The notes under the pieces were generated by a model. The model was not told the DNA's origin and ran no database searches. It was given only the letters and a program-made list of their open reading frames with translations. This document shows, piece by piece, positions 1 to 6,037 of a stretch of 6,260 nt of DNA. The DNA lies in contig DAHXPE010000105.1 of assembly GCA_027364495.1 (NCBI GenBank), positions 1 through 6,260 on the forward strand, read 5' to 3'. The position numbers and the translations under genes were made by a program. The first letter of the stretch is position 1. Each line of letters opens with the position of its first letter. This DNA comes from Candidatus Heimdallarchaeota archaeon (GTDB lineage Archaea > Asgardarchaeota > Heimdallarchaeia > Hodarchaeales > LC-3).

Positions 1-35
1 ATTTTGTCATAATTTTTAAAAACCGCCTTATCAAA

Positions 36-50
36 AAATGTATAAAAATC
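36..50 (-). promoter_or_regulatory. Possible promoter of a divergent gene leaving the left edge
   Basis: The minus strand reads TTTTTATACATTT, centred near 45, about 35 nt above an ATG at positions 10-8. The spacing resembles that proposed for the DP1-like and stt3 genes. Only three codons of the putative reading frame lie inside the window, so no gene can be called. Confidence 0.25.
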
Positions 51-131
51 GCTTATGTGTCATGTTTTGTCTAATAAAAGAATCTCGATGAACTAAAAAC
101 ATAAACTGCATTATCAAATCAAGACTCGTAA

Positions 132-160
132 AAGACTATAGAGTCTTATTATTAATAAGA
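132..160. repeat. Two overlapping, mutually exclusive hairpins
   Basis: AAGACT (132-137) pairs with AGTCTT (142-147) around a 4-nt loop. TCTTATT (144-150) pairs with AATAAGA (154-160) around a 3-nt loop. Both stems are perfect and share bases 144-147, so only one can form at a time. A further AAGACTC copy lies at 121-127. Function unknown: it may be a dyad element of the candidate origin or a fortuitous structure in AT-rich DNA. Confidence 0.5.
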
Positions 161-506
161 TTTTCTCTACACAAAATTTTTGTAAAAATTATTCCCAAAC
201 AACGATAATCAATGCTTAAAAATTAAAATTCTCTTTATTTATTTATGATAGTCTCAAAATAAATGTTAAATTTGAACACACAATTTATATCGAATTAATC
301 TTCTTAATAAAACAATTTTTTTTACTACCCTTTTACCACAATAAAATCCTACCTTTAAAACAGTAATGACAATATTTCTTTTGACTAAATTTATTAAATA
401 GTTATATTATATTCATAAAAAAAATTTCAAATCATATTTACAAGTTTGCTAAATAAGAATCTATTTTGTCGAAATTTTCAAACAATTGTATTTATCAGCT
501 TCTCTC

Positions 507-522
507 AAATGAAAATTCATTT
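507..522. repeat. Short near-palindrome in the AT-rich region
   Basis: AAATGAA (507-513) and TTCATTT (516-522) form a perfect 7-bp inverted repeat separated by two A residues. A dimeric protein site is possible, but in DNA this AT-rich such dyads arise readily by chance. Confidence 0.35.
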
Positions 523-629
523 TATTTTATAAATAAGTACATGCCCCAAGTTGTACTAATTATTTCAAATTAAAATGCAATGATTATATTTACTACATAA
601 AATTACATTAAAGCCGACGTAAAAGTGAC

Positions 630-673
630 TTTCCAGAAGATAGTAAGGAATATTTCCAGTAATTCGATTGGAA
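630..673. repeat. TTTCCAG repeats and TTCCA/TGGAA inverted repeat (possible initiator-binding sites)
   Basis: TTTCCAG occurs at 630-636 and again at 653-659, 23 bp apart. The second copy also forms inverted repeats with its surroundings: GGAA (647-650) with TTCC (654-657), and TTCCA (654-658) with TGGAA (669-673). Archaeal origin recognition boxes have a TTTCCAGTGGAAAC-like core, so these are half-site-like matches at the expected place, 55-100 bp before the initiator start. The TTCCA/TGGAA arms lie farther apart than in a standard mini-ORB and no G-string is seen. They could equally be an operator of orc1. Confidence 0.35.
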
Positions 674-676
674 TTC

Positions 677-690
677 TATTCTTTTAATAA
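677..690 (+). promoter_or_regulatory. Possible TATA element of orc1/cdc6
   Basis: A TTTTAATAA stretch (682-690) lies about 44 nt upstream of the initiator ATG. An archaeal TATA box there would place transcription start near 711, leaving a short leader of about 19 nt that still includes the Shine-Dalgarno sequence. The AT-rich surroundings offer other TATA-like candidates, such as 703-713. Confidence 0.35.
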
Positions 691-719
691 TGTCTATCTA
701 CTAATAAAATAAATGTTTA

Positions 720-726
720 AGGTGAT
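720..726 (+). promoter_or_regulatory. Shine-Dalgarno sequence of orc1/cdc6
   Basis: AGGTGAT is a seven-base match to the complement of the archaeal 16S rRNA 3' end and ends three bases before the ATG at 730. It fixes the start of the initiator gene. The other two genes of the window lack a comparable site. Confidence 0.7.
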
Positions 727-729
727 ACT

Positions 730-1971
730 ATGCATAACGAATCCAATTTTCAATTAGATAACTTATTTGATAAATTTATTGAAAATCCACCTATAATAAA
801 ACATCATAGAATGCTTTCACATTCCTTTTTACCTGAAAGCTATCCTCACCGAAGTATTCAAATGGAAAATATAGGATCTATTCTAGCAAATGTTTTAAGA
901 AATCATCGGCCAAGTAATATGTTTCTGTATGGGAAACCTGGTACTGGAAAGACCTGTGTTACTAAATTTGTCTTACAAAAACTACAGTCTCATATAAGCC
1001 TTAAACAAACTCATTTAGAAAGCAGATTTTTTTATTCTTACATAAATTGTAAAGAGGTTGGTGGAACAAACTATAGTGTTTACCAAAATATAATTCAAGC
1101 GTTGGATACAACAAAATTCATCCCTCCAACTGGTTTACCTACCTCAGAGGTTTTTCAGCGATTAGTCCAAACACTGGATTATTTAGGTAAATCTATTGTG
1201 GTGTTGATTTTAGATGAAATTGATGAGCTTGTTAAAAAATCTGGATCTGAGGTTCTTTATAGTTTAACCAGAATTAATGATTCTCTTAAAGAAACACAAG
1301 TTGCCATAATAGGAATTTCTAATGATACAAAATTTAAGGATTACCTTGATCCAAGAGCATATTCTTCCTTGTCAGAAGAAGAAATCATTTTTTCGCCTTA
1401 TAATGCAATAGAATTAATTGACATACTAAATGAACGTACTAACGCTGCTTTACATGACAATGTACTGGAAGAAGGAGTTATTCAAAAAATAGCAGCAATA
1501 GCCGCACGCGAACATGGGGACGCTAGACGGGCACTTGATTTGCTTAGAGTCTCAGCAGAATTAGCTGAGAGAGAGGGCTATAGGATTATTACCGGTAAAT
1601 TGGTAACTGAGGCAAAAAATCATATTGAGAAAAATACTGTTCAAGAGGTTATATCTACTCTCCCTCAACAGTCTAAATTAGTCATTACCGCAATTTACCG
1701 ATTAGAAGAAATTGATAAGGTCGATGAAATAACATCTGGGATGATTTATGATTTATACAGTGACCTATGCGATAAGATAAAGTTTGATAAGGTTTCAGCT
1801 AGAAGAATAAGTGATTATATCAATGAATTAGATGTCTTGGGAATTTTAGAAGCTAATGTAGTCTCTAAAGGAAGATATGGCAGGACTAAAAAAGTAAGAT
1901 TTTGTATACCTAAATCTATTGTTTTTGATTTACTTCGTAAAGACCTTTTATTCAGTGAATTAGTTATTTAG
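730..1971 (+). CDS. orc1/cdc6: Orc1/Cdc6-type replication initiator (AAA+ ATPase)
   Basis: Archaeal replication initiator that binds origin DNA and helps load the MCM helicase. In the 413-residue product, the N-terminal stretch ending PESYPHR (about 35-41) is typical of the family. The AAA+ core follows: Walker A GKPGTGKT (68-75), an initiator-specific region around 108-150, Walker B ILDEID (160-165), sensor 1 Asn in GISND (about 198), the arginine-finger segment DPRAYSSL (207-214) and sensor 2 GDARRALDLLR (263-273). A C-terminal winged-helix domain (about 310-405) would contact DNA. All ATPase motifs look intact and the length is normal. The start is chosen because AGGTGAT, a strong match to the archaeal anti-Shine-Dalgarno, ends three bases before the ATG. 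The gene runs away from the AT-rich candidate origin and converges on the PolD-small-subunit-like gene. Family identity is secure; whether it is the only Orc1/Cdc6 in the genome cannot be seen. Confidence 0.96.
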   Translation: MHNESNFQLDNLFDKFIENPPIIKHHRMLSHSFLPESYPHRSIQMENIGSILANVLRNHRPSNMFLYGKPGTGKTCVTKFVLQKLQSHISLKQTHLESRFFYSYINCKEVGGTNYSVYQNIIQALDTTKFIPPTGLPTSEVFQRLVQTLDYLGKSIVVLILDEIDELVKKSGSEVLYSLTRINDSLKETQVAIIGISNDTKFKDYLDPRAYSSLSEEEIIFSPYNAIELIDILNERTNAALHDNVLEEGVIQKIAAIAAREHGDARRALDLLRVSAELAEREGYRIITGKLVTEAKNHIEKNTVQEVISTLPQQSKLVITAIYRLEEIDKVDEITSGMIYDLYSDLCDKIKFDKVSARRISDYINELDVLGILEANVVSKGRYGRTKKVRFCIPKSIVFDLLRKDLLFSELVI

Positions 1972-1981
1972 AAAAAAAAAA
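1972..1981 (-). terminator. T10 tract behind the DP1-like gene
   Basis: Reading the minus strand, the DP1-like stop codon is followed 15 nt later by ten consecutive T residues, with another T5 just before them. Archaeal RNA polymerase terminates at such U-rich runs without a hairpin. The tract occupies most of the 25-bp gap between the two convergent genes. Confidence 0.55.
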
Positions 1982-1996
1982 TTGTTTGCTAAAAAC

Positions 1997-3694
1997 TTAA
2001 AGTGGAATGGTCATAATTTTTCTTTCTTGTGAATGAAGATTAAAAAGCACGACCTTGAATTCATTTAAACTGTCATCTGTATTTGGACCGACACCAAAGA
2101 TGCTTATATTTTTGTAATTTGAAAGAACAAACTGAGCTGGATGAGTAAAAACAAAGAAATCAATATCTTCAGGTATAATTAATGAATCATAAGAATAGGG
2201 ATAAAACACTTTTTGACTCTGTTCCCAAATCGGACATAAATGTCTTAAATTAAGTAATTCGATTCCGAATTTTTCAGGCTGATTTTGAAATAATTCAACG
2301 GAATAAAATTGATACGGATTGTAAAGTATTAAATTTTTATCTTCAAGAGTAACTATATTTGGATTTTGAAGGTAAAAAATATTCTTTTTAGAGGAATGAT
2401 AATTTATTTTTACTTGCGGTTGAGGTAAAAATTGATTGGTGATATCAAAGGGAGAAGGTACAATAAAAATTTGAATGTTGGCTGGAATCTTCTCAATATT
2501 TTGATTAAATGAATTATATTTAGAAGTTGGTGAAAGATCTTCATCAGTAAAATCAAATCCCGAGTTTGTGTATGAATCAAAGTCATGAGATGATAGGATA
2601 CCACCGATAAAAATACAATAGCTAATTCTGAAATTTTCATGAGTTCTTTGAAGCCATTTTGTAAATTGTGATAGCATCTTCCTAGTATGTTGTGAATTGG
2701 CAAAATTTAGAGAACCAATAATGACAACCCAACTTTCGTTTGTTGTTTTTGGAATAGGCTTTTTTGATGGTGGATTAATGCCTGGATAAAACCAATTTTC
2801 AGCACTAATTACAACAATCACTTTACCATGTGCCTGATTTTCAATATCAGTTACCTTACCTATAATACCCAAAACAATTCCAAGAGGTATTTTAGATTGC
2901 TGATTAATAGAAATAGAAACTATTACTGAGCAGTTTAAAGAAAAATTTTCTAATTGTAATTTAGTGCTGTAAAGTTGAGTATTAGACAGATCAGTTTGAG
3001 TAACGAGACCTGTAATAAAAATACGCTCATTTAATTCTATTTCTTTACTTGTTTTAGGATATTTAGGTCTATTTTTGTCATCTTGATGACTATCAATAAC
3101 AATTTGCTCTAATAAAGAAAAACGATTTCTAAAATGCTTTTCAAATGATTGTACTGTAACTTTATTATAAAAATTTTTCAAATCATTAGAAAATATAATA
3201 ATTGAAGGTGAAATGTGTTCCTTTTTAGGCATATATGGAAAATCATTTTGTACTGTTGTAGAAACGGCATCTTCAATCTGTTGAGATGAAGATTTTTGTT
3301 CCTTAATTAGTGGAAAAGATTTTTTTCTAAGATCAGAAAGCATTTCATTGTCAAAAACTGCCTTGGAAGAAGAAAATGCCTGTAAGGTAACTAATAGCTG
3401 AGAACCATCTGTTATGGGAATGTTTTCGCGATTAATATTGCATGACAGTAAAAAACCATGTTCAAATAGAATGGTCTGAAGATTAGATAAAATAAAAGTA
3501 TTCCAATTCCATTTATTAGAATCAAAAAATGATTTCAATTGTGACCAAGAAATTATAGGATCACTTGATTCTGATTGAGCAGCACAGAAAATTAAAAATT
3601 CGTCTTTAAATGAAAAATTCTTAATTAGAGCTTCAATCCAAGGAGAAAGAAGAAGATGTAAATCAAATGCCTGTTCTACTAATGAGTCATCCAT
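1997..3694 (-). CDS. DNA polymerase D small subunit (DP1)-like protein, catalytic motifs lost
   Basis: A 565-residue member of the DP1 / eukaryotic B-subunit family. Visible order: N-terminal helical domain (about 1-80), polar linker rich in Ser, Gln and Lys (about 131-165), OB fold (about 220-300) ending in WFYPGINPP where DP1 has a PDIP-type motif, then a calcineurin-like phosphoesterase domain (about 320-565). The fold landmarks remain (VVIIGS strand, IPANIQIFIVP, LPQP at 423-426, LRHLCPIW at 483-490), but the metal ligands do not: motif I SDxH reads GSLN (327-330), GD reads GI (365-366), GNHD reads SPFD (414-417), YHG reads YNP (458-460) and GHxH reads THPA (517-520). Family knowledge: archaeal DP1 is usually an active 3'-5' exonuclease partnered with the DP2 polymerase, whereas eukaryotic B subunits are inactive. 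I infer a structural, non-nucleolytic subunit, either the host's only DP1 or a second paralogue. The ATG lies about 29 nt below a TATA box with no Shine-Dalgarno, suggesting a nearly leaderless mRNA. No DP2 gene is in the window. The family call is good; inactivity is inferred from motifs. Confidence 0.85.
   Translation of the reverse strand: MDDSLVEQAFDLHLLLSPWIEALIKNFSFKDEFLIFCAAQSESSDPIISWSQLKSFFDSNKWNWNTFILSNLQTILFEHGFLLSCNINRENIPITDGSQLLVTLQAFSSSKAVFDNEMLSDLRKKSFPLIKEQKSSSQQIEDAVSTTVQNDFPYMPKKEHISPSIIIFSNDLKNFYNKVTVQSFEKHFRNRFSLLEQIVIDSHQDDKNRPKYPKTSKEIELNERIFITGLVTQTDLSNTQLYSTKLQLENFSLNCSVIVSISINQQSKIPLGIVLGIIGKVTDIENQAHGKVIVVISAENWFYPGINPPSKKPIPKTTNESWVVIIGSLNFANSQHTRKMLSQFTKWLQRTHENFRISYCIFIGGILSSHDFDSYTNSGFDFTDEDLSPTSKYNSFNQNIEKIPANIQIFIVPSPFDITNQFLPQPQVKINYHSSKKNIFYLQNPNIVTLEDKNLILYNPYQFYSVELFQNQPEKFGIELLNLRHLCPIWEQSQKVFYPYSYDSLIIPEDIDFFVFTHPAQFVLSNYKNISIFGVGPNTDDSLNEFKVVLFNLHSQERKIMTIPL
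2013..2028 (+). terminator. Possible T-rich terminator of orc1/cdc6
   Basis: On the plus strand a T-rich run (TTTTTCTTTCTT, 2017-2028) begins about 45 nt after the orc1 stop codon. It lies inside the last codons of the convergent DP1-like gene, so the two transcripts would overlap at their 3' ends. Confidence 0.35.
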
Positions 3695-3718
3695 TCTAAA
3701 TATTAAGAAAGGAGTGAG

Positions 3719-3727
3719 AATATAAAA
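3719..3727 (-). promoter_or_regulatory. TATA box of the DP1-like gene
   Basis: The minus strand reads TTTTATATT, centred about 29 nt upstream of the ATG at 3694. With the usual archaeal spacing of about 25-27 nt from TATA centre to start site, transcription would begin within a few nucleotides of the ATG. This fits the absence of a Shine-Dalgarno and suggests leaderless translation. Confidence 0.5.
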
Positions 3728-3744
3728 TTGTTACTTTTGAAAAT

Positions 3745-3800
3745 GGAAGAGAAAAGAAAAGGAAAAGAAAAAAAAGGAAATAGAGTAAAAATTCTGTTTA
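3745..3800 (-). terminator. Polypyrimidine terminator behind stt3
   Basis: Directly after the stt3 stop codon the sense (minus) strand carries a T5 run (about 3787-3791), then an uninterrupted 36-nt pyrimidine stretch (3745-3780, including T8). U-rich runs of this type terminate archaeal transcription. The tract separates stt3 from the promoter of the DP1-like gene and argues that the two same-strand genes are separate transcription units. Confidence 0.55.
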
Positions 3801-3802
3801 AT

Positions 3803-5995
3803 TTATCTTGGGACACCAACCAGTCTTTCAGCAGCATCCCAGTTGATTTTTGTTACACTTAAAAAACTCCAATGAGACAAATGAACCTGCTGGAAAATTT
3901 GGCTATACATCGCATAACCAGGTGCAAAACCAGTTGTTGTAAGTGTGCTAGACACAACTTGTTGTCCTTTGAATGAATTGATGATGCTAGTACCAACTTC
4001 AGGTCTGGTCATAATAGACCAAATCAAACTCTTAAAAAAATCTTTGTCATACGAAAGAATGGATTTAGAATCACTGGCATAATTAAAGAAGTTCTTTGAA
4101 AGAATTGGATGACCCAACTGAGTAGCTAAATTACCATCATCTTCGGCAATCTTTACCATCCATTGAACTTTACCAATATCGTTATCCAGCTGAGTTGAAC
4201 CAGCCGCCAGAAGAACAACAATGTAATCAATATCATAGTAGGATGCAATTTTCAAAGCCATATCTGGTGAACTCATCAACATCGCACCGATATTACCTAT
4301 TTGCGTTGAATTTAACGTAGCACCATCTACCACCAGCGTTCGATTCGAAAGCGACAACCAATAACCATAGTCCCACCAAGATGCTATAACAGAACTTGTA
4401 GGAGTCTCACGTTGCAACCAATCGAAAGTCTCATACCAATCTCCATATGACTTTATACCATTCGGCGTCTTGTATTCCATCGCAATGGATGCAGGTTGAA
4501 TTATTTGTTGATCGACACTTAATCCCTGCAAAAGATTAAAGACCAAAACGAGACCAACAACAATAAATGCGACACTTACATGTTCTTTACCGATACTAGT
4601 TGAAACAGATCGTTTTCTTTTACTCAAAAAGAACTTTTCTTGTCGAATCATGACATAAGGTGTTAAAATTTCATCAATAGCTTTAGCACCAGCTAAAACT
4701 GCGGGTGGTGAAAGAATAACAATTAAACGAGCCATGGAACCACTAAAGTAAAGAGCTGACAATAAATAAACCATGAAAAAGATATTATTTTCAGTAGGTT
4801 TACGGTATAAGTAAATTATTGCAATGGGAAGGAGGAAAACTAATAAGAATAAACTTCTGAACATAGCACCCCAGCTTTGAATCAATTGCTCTGCAACTGA
4901 TTGTAGAAGAGGAGAATTATCTCTAAAAAAGGGAACAATGACAGTAATAAATTTTCCTCTGAAGGTGGGAATAACTGGGACAAAAAAGTTAAAGATTAAA
5001 AAACTTATACCACCAATAACTAATCCATATCCAGCATATTCAAGATTACGGTTAGTTAAAAATGGAATATTATTAATACGTTCTTGATTTTGGCGATAAA
5101 CTGAAATAATCACTAGCATGCCTAGAATACCAAGTGGGATCATTCCTCCAGTAAAATCTAATAATGTTTGCGGTCCTAAACTAGGTGAAATAACTGCCAG
5201 CGAAAGAGCAGGAAGTATAGTACCAGTATAAGCAACTAATAAACGCGTAGAAAATTTCTTTAAAAGAACCAAAATAACAACAAACAAAGCTATTAACTGA
5301 ATCGCATATGTCGAACCTCCCCACGTTTGGTACAATCCAGCCATGGAAAGACCAGCCAAAAAGGAGGTAATAAATGATCCATTTCTTAATGCTCGAAGGA
5401 AGAAATAAAACGCTAAAAGCATGAAAAGATTGCCTAAAGCTTCATTATCAAAAAAACCTGCAATAGAACGTTGCATAAAACCTGGATTAAAAGCCAATAA
5501 ATAAGCGGATAATAAACCAACTTTTTTGTTAGCTAACTCCTTACCTAAAAAGTATATGACTAAAATAGTTAAGGAACCACAAAAAGCTGGTGCAATAAAT
5601 GCTGCTTGCTCTATTGTCAAGTTAGTGCCAATCAGTAGGAAGACACGGCGAACAACTACAGCAGTTAGGGGAGTACCCAAGTGTTGAGTTACACCCATGT
5701 TTCGAATACCAGGATAAGGATACCAGAAAATAGGATCAACAAAAGTTAAAAATTTTACTATGGATCCGATGAGACCAACTTTATCAATTTGAGAATCTAT
5801 TGCAGCTGCTGCTATAAGCTGAGAATAAGGATCATCAGCTGAAAGAGCCCAATTGAACTCAAAAGCACCTTGAAATCTGAGTAAAAAGGTAACTACCATA
5901 ATACACATTAGTGAAATTTGCAAAAGGACAGTTTCACGTTTGATATGCGTCCGAGTAAACTCATAACGATCACGAAAATTATCTGTTACTTTCAT
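3803..5995 (-). CDS. stt3/aglB: STT3/AglB oligosaccharyltransferase catalytic subunit
   Basis: Membrane enzyme that transfers a lipid-linked oligosaccharide to Asn in N-X-S/T sequons on the outer face of the cell membrane. It has a hydrophobic N-terminal part with about a dozen or more membrane segments, the last near residues 484-502, then a soluble C-terminal domain (numbering from the upstream TTG at 6025, which would give 740 residues). Catalytic features: first acidic motif ADDPY (63-67), second acidic motif FFDNE (191-195), external-loop Glu in SVAE (376-379), sequon-binding WWDYG (550-554; DNA 4364-4378) and a complete DK motif, DxxKxxxMxxI at 616-626 (DNA 4148-4180). The DK-type motif, as opposed to the bacterial MI type, is shared by eukaryotic and many archaeal enzymes. 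I prefer the ATG at 5995 (730 residues) because the upstream TTG has no Shine-Dalgarno and a TATA-like sequence lies about 36 nt above the ATG. Length is normal and no motif is missing. Confidence 0.96.
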   Translation of the reverse strand: MKVTDNFRDRYEFTRTHIKRETVLLQISLMCIMVVTFLLRFQGAFEFNWALSADDPYSQLIAAAAIDSQIDKVGLIGSIVKFLTFVDPIFWYPYPGIRNMGVTQHLGTPLTAVVVRRVFLLIGTNLTIEQAAFIAPAFCGSLTILVIYFLGKELANKKVGLLSAYLLAFNPGFMQRSIAGFFDNEALGNLFMLLAFYFFLRALRNGSFITSFLAGLSMAGLYQTWGGSTYAIQLIALFVVILVLLKKFSTRLLVAYTGTILPALSLAVISPSLGPQTLLDFTGGMIPLGILGMLVIISVYRQNQERINNIPFLTNRNLEYAGYGLVIGGISFLIFNFFVPVIPTFRGKFITVIVPFFRDNSPLLQSVAEQLIQSWGAMFRSLFLLVFLLPIAIIYLYRKPTENNIFFMVYLLSALYFSGSMARLIVILSPPAVLAGAKAIDEILTPYVMIRQEKFFLSKRKRSVSTSIGKEHVSVAFIVVGLVLVFNLLQGLSVDQQIIQPASIAMEYKTPNGIKSYGDWYETFDWLQRETPTSSVIASWWDYGYWLSLSNRTLVVDGATLNSTQIGNIGAMLMSSPDMALKIASYYDIDYIVVLLAAGSTQLDNDIGKVQWMVKIAEDDGNLATQLGHPILSKNFFNYASDSKSILSYDKDFFKSLIWSIMTRPEVGTSIINSFKGQQVVSSTLTTTGFAPGYAMYSQIFQQVHLSHWSFLSVTKINWDAAERLVGVPR

Positions 5996-6023
5996 TAAAA
6001 TATTGGACAAAATATTGTTCCTC

Positions 6024-6037
6024 AAATAATTTTTATC
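6024..6037 (-). promoter_or_regulatory. Possible TATA element of stt3
   Basis: The minus strand reads GATAAAAATTATTT here, centred about 36 nt above the ATG at 5995. That would give a very short leader of about ten nucleotides. It overlaps the alternative TTG start at 6025, which argues against that TTG. The match to an archaeal TATA consensus is loose. Confidence 0.3.

Larger units (their letters stand above)
1..729. other. AT-rich intergenic region, candidate replication origin
   Basis: There is no convincing complete gene on either strand across about 730 bp. The sequence is strikingly AT-rich with homopolymer A and T runs and small dyads (132-160, 507-522, 647-673). In many archaea oriC sits directly upstream of an orc1/cdc6 gene, contains an AT-rich unwinding region and is flanked by origin recognition boxes. 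The position and composition fit that picture. Full ORB elements (TTCCAGTGGAAA-type core plus G-string) are not present, so the origin call is an inference from context plus the weak TTTCCAG cluster at 630-673. Confidence 0.45.

Noticed and set aside
1..10. ATG on the minus strand at 10-8 running off the left edge
   Set aside because: Only three codons are visible. A TATA-like element is suitably placed, but this is not enough to call a partial gene.
3..74. Plus-strand open frame of about 23 codons from the left edge
   Set aside because: Short, composition typical of random AT-rich DNA, and no recognisable protein tail.
1..729. CRISPR array, tRNA or other structured RNA in the long intergenic region
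   Set aside because: No regularly spaced direct repeats, cloverleaf or known RNA motif was seen; the recurring TTTCAAA-like words (425, 476, 563) are irregularly spaced and expected in such AT-rich DNA.
1972..1996. Intrinsic hairpin terminator between the convergent genes
   Set aside because: The gap holds homopolymer A/T runs but no stem; termination there would be of the archaeal T-tract type.
2410..2703. 97-codon open frame on the minus strand
   Set aside because: It lies entirely inside the DP1-like gene on the same strand in another frame, has no recognisable domain or start signal, and the longer frame shows clear family landmarks.
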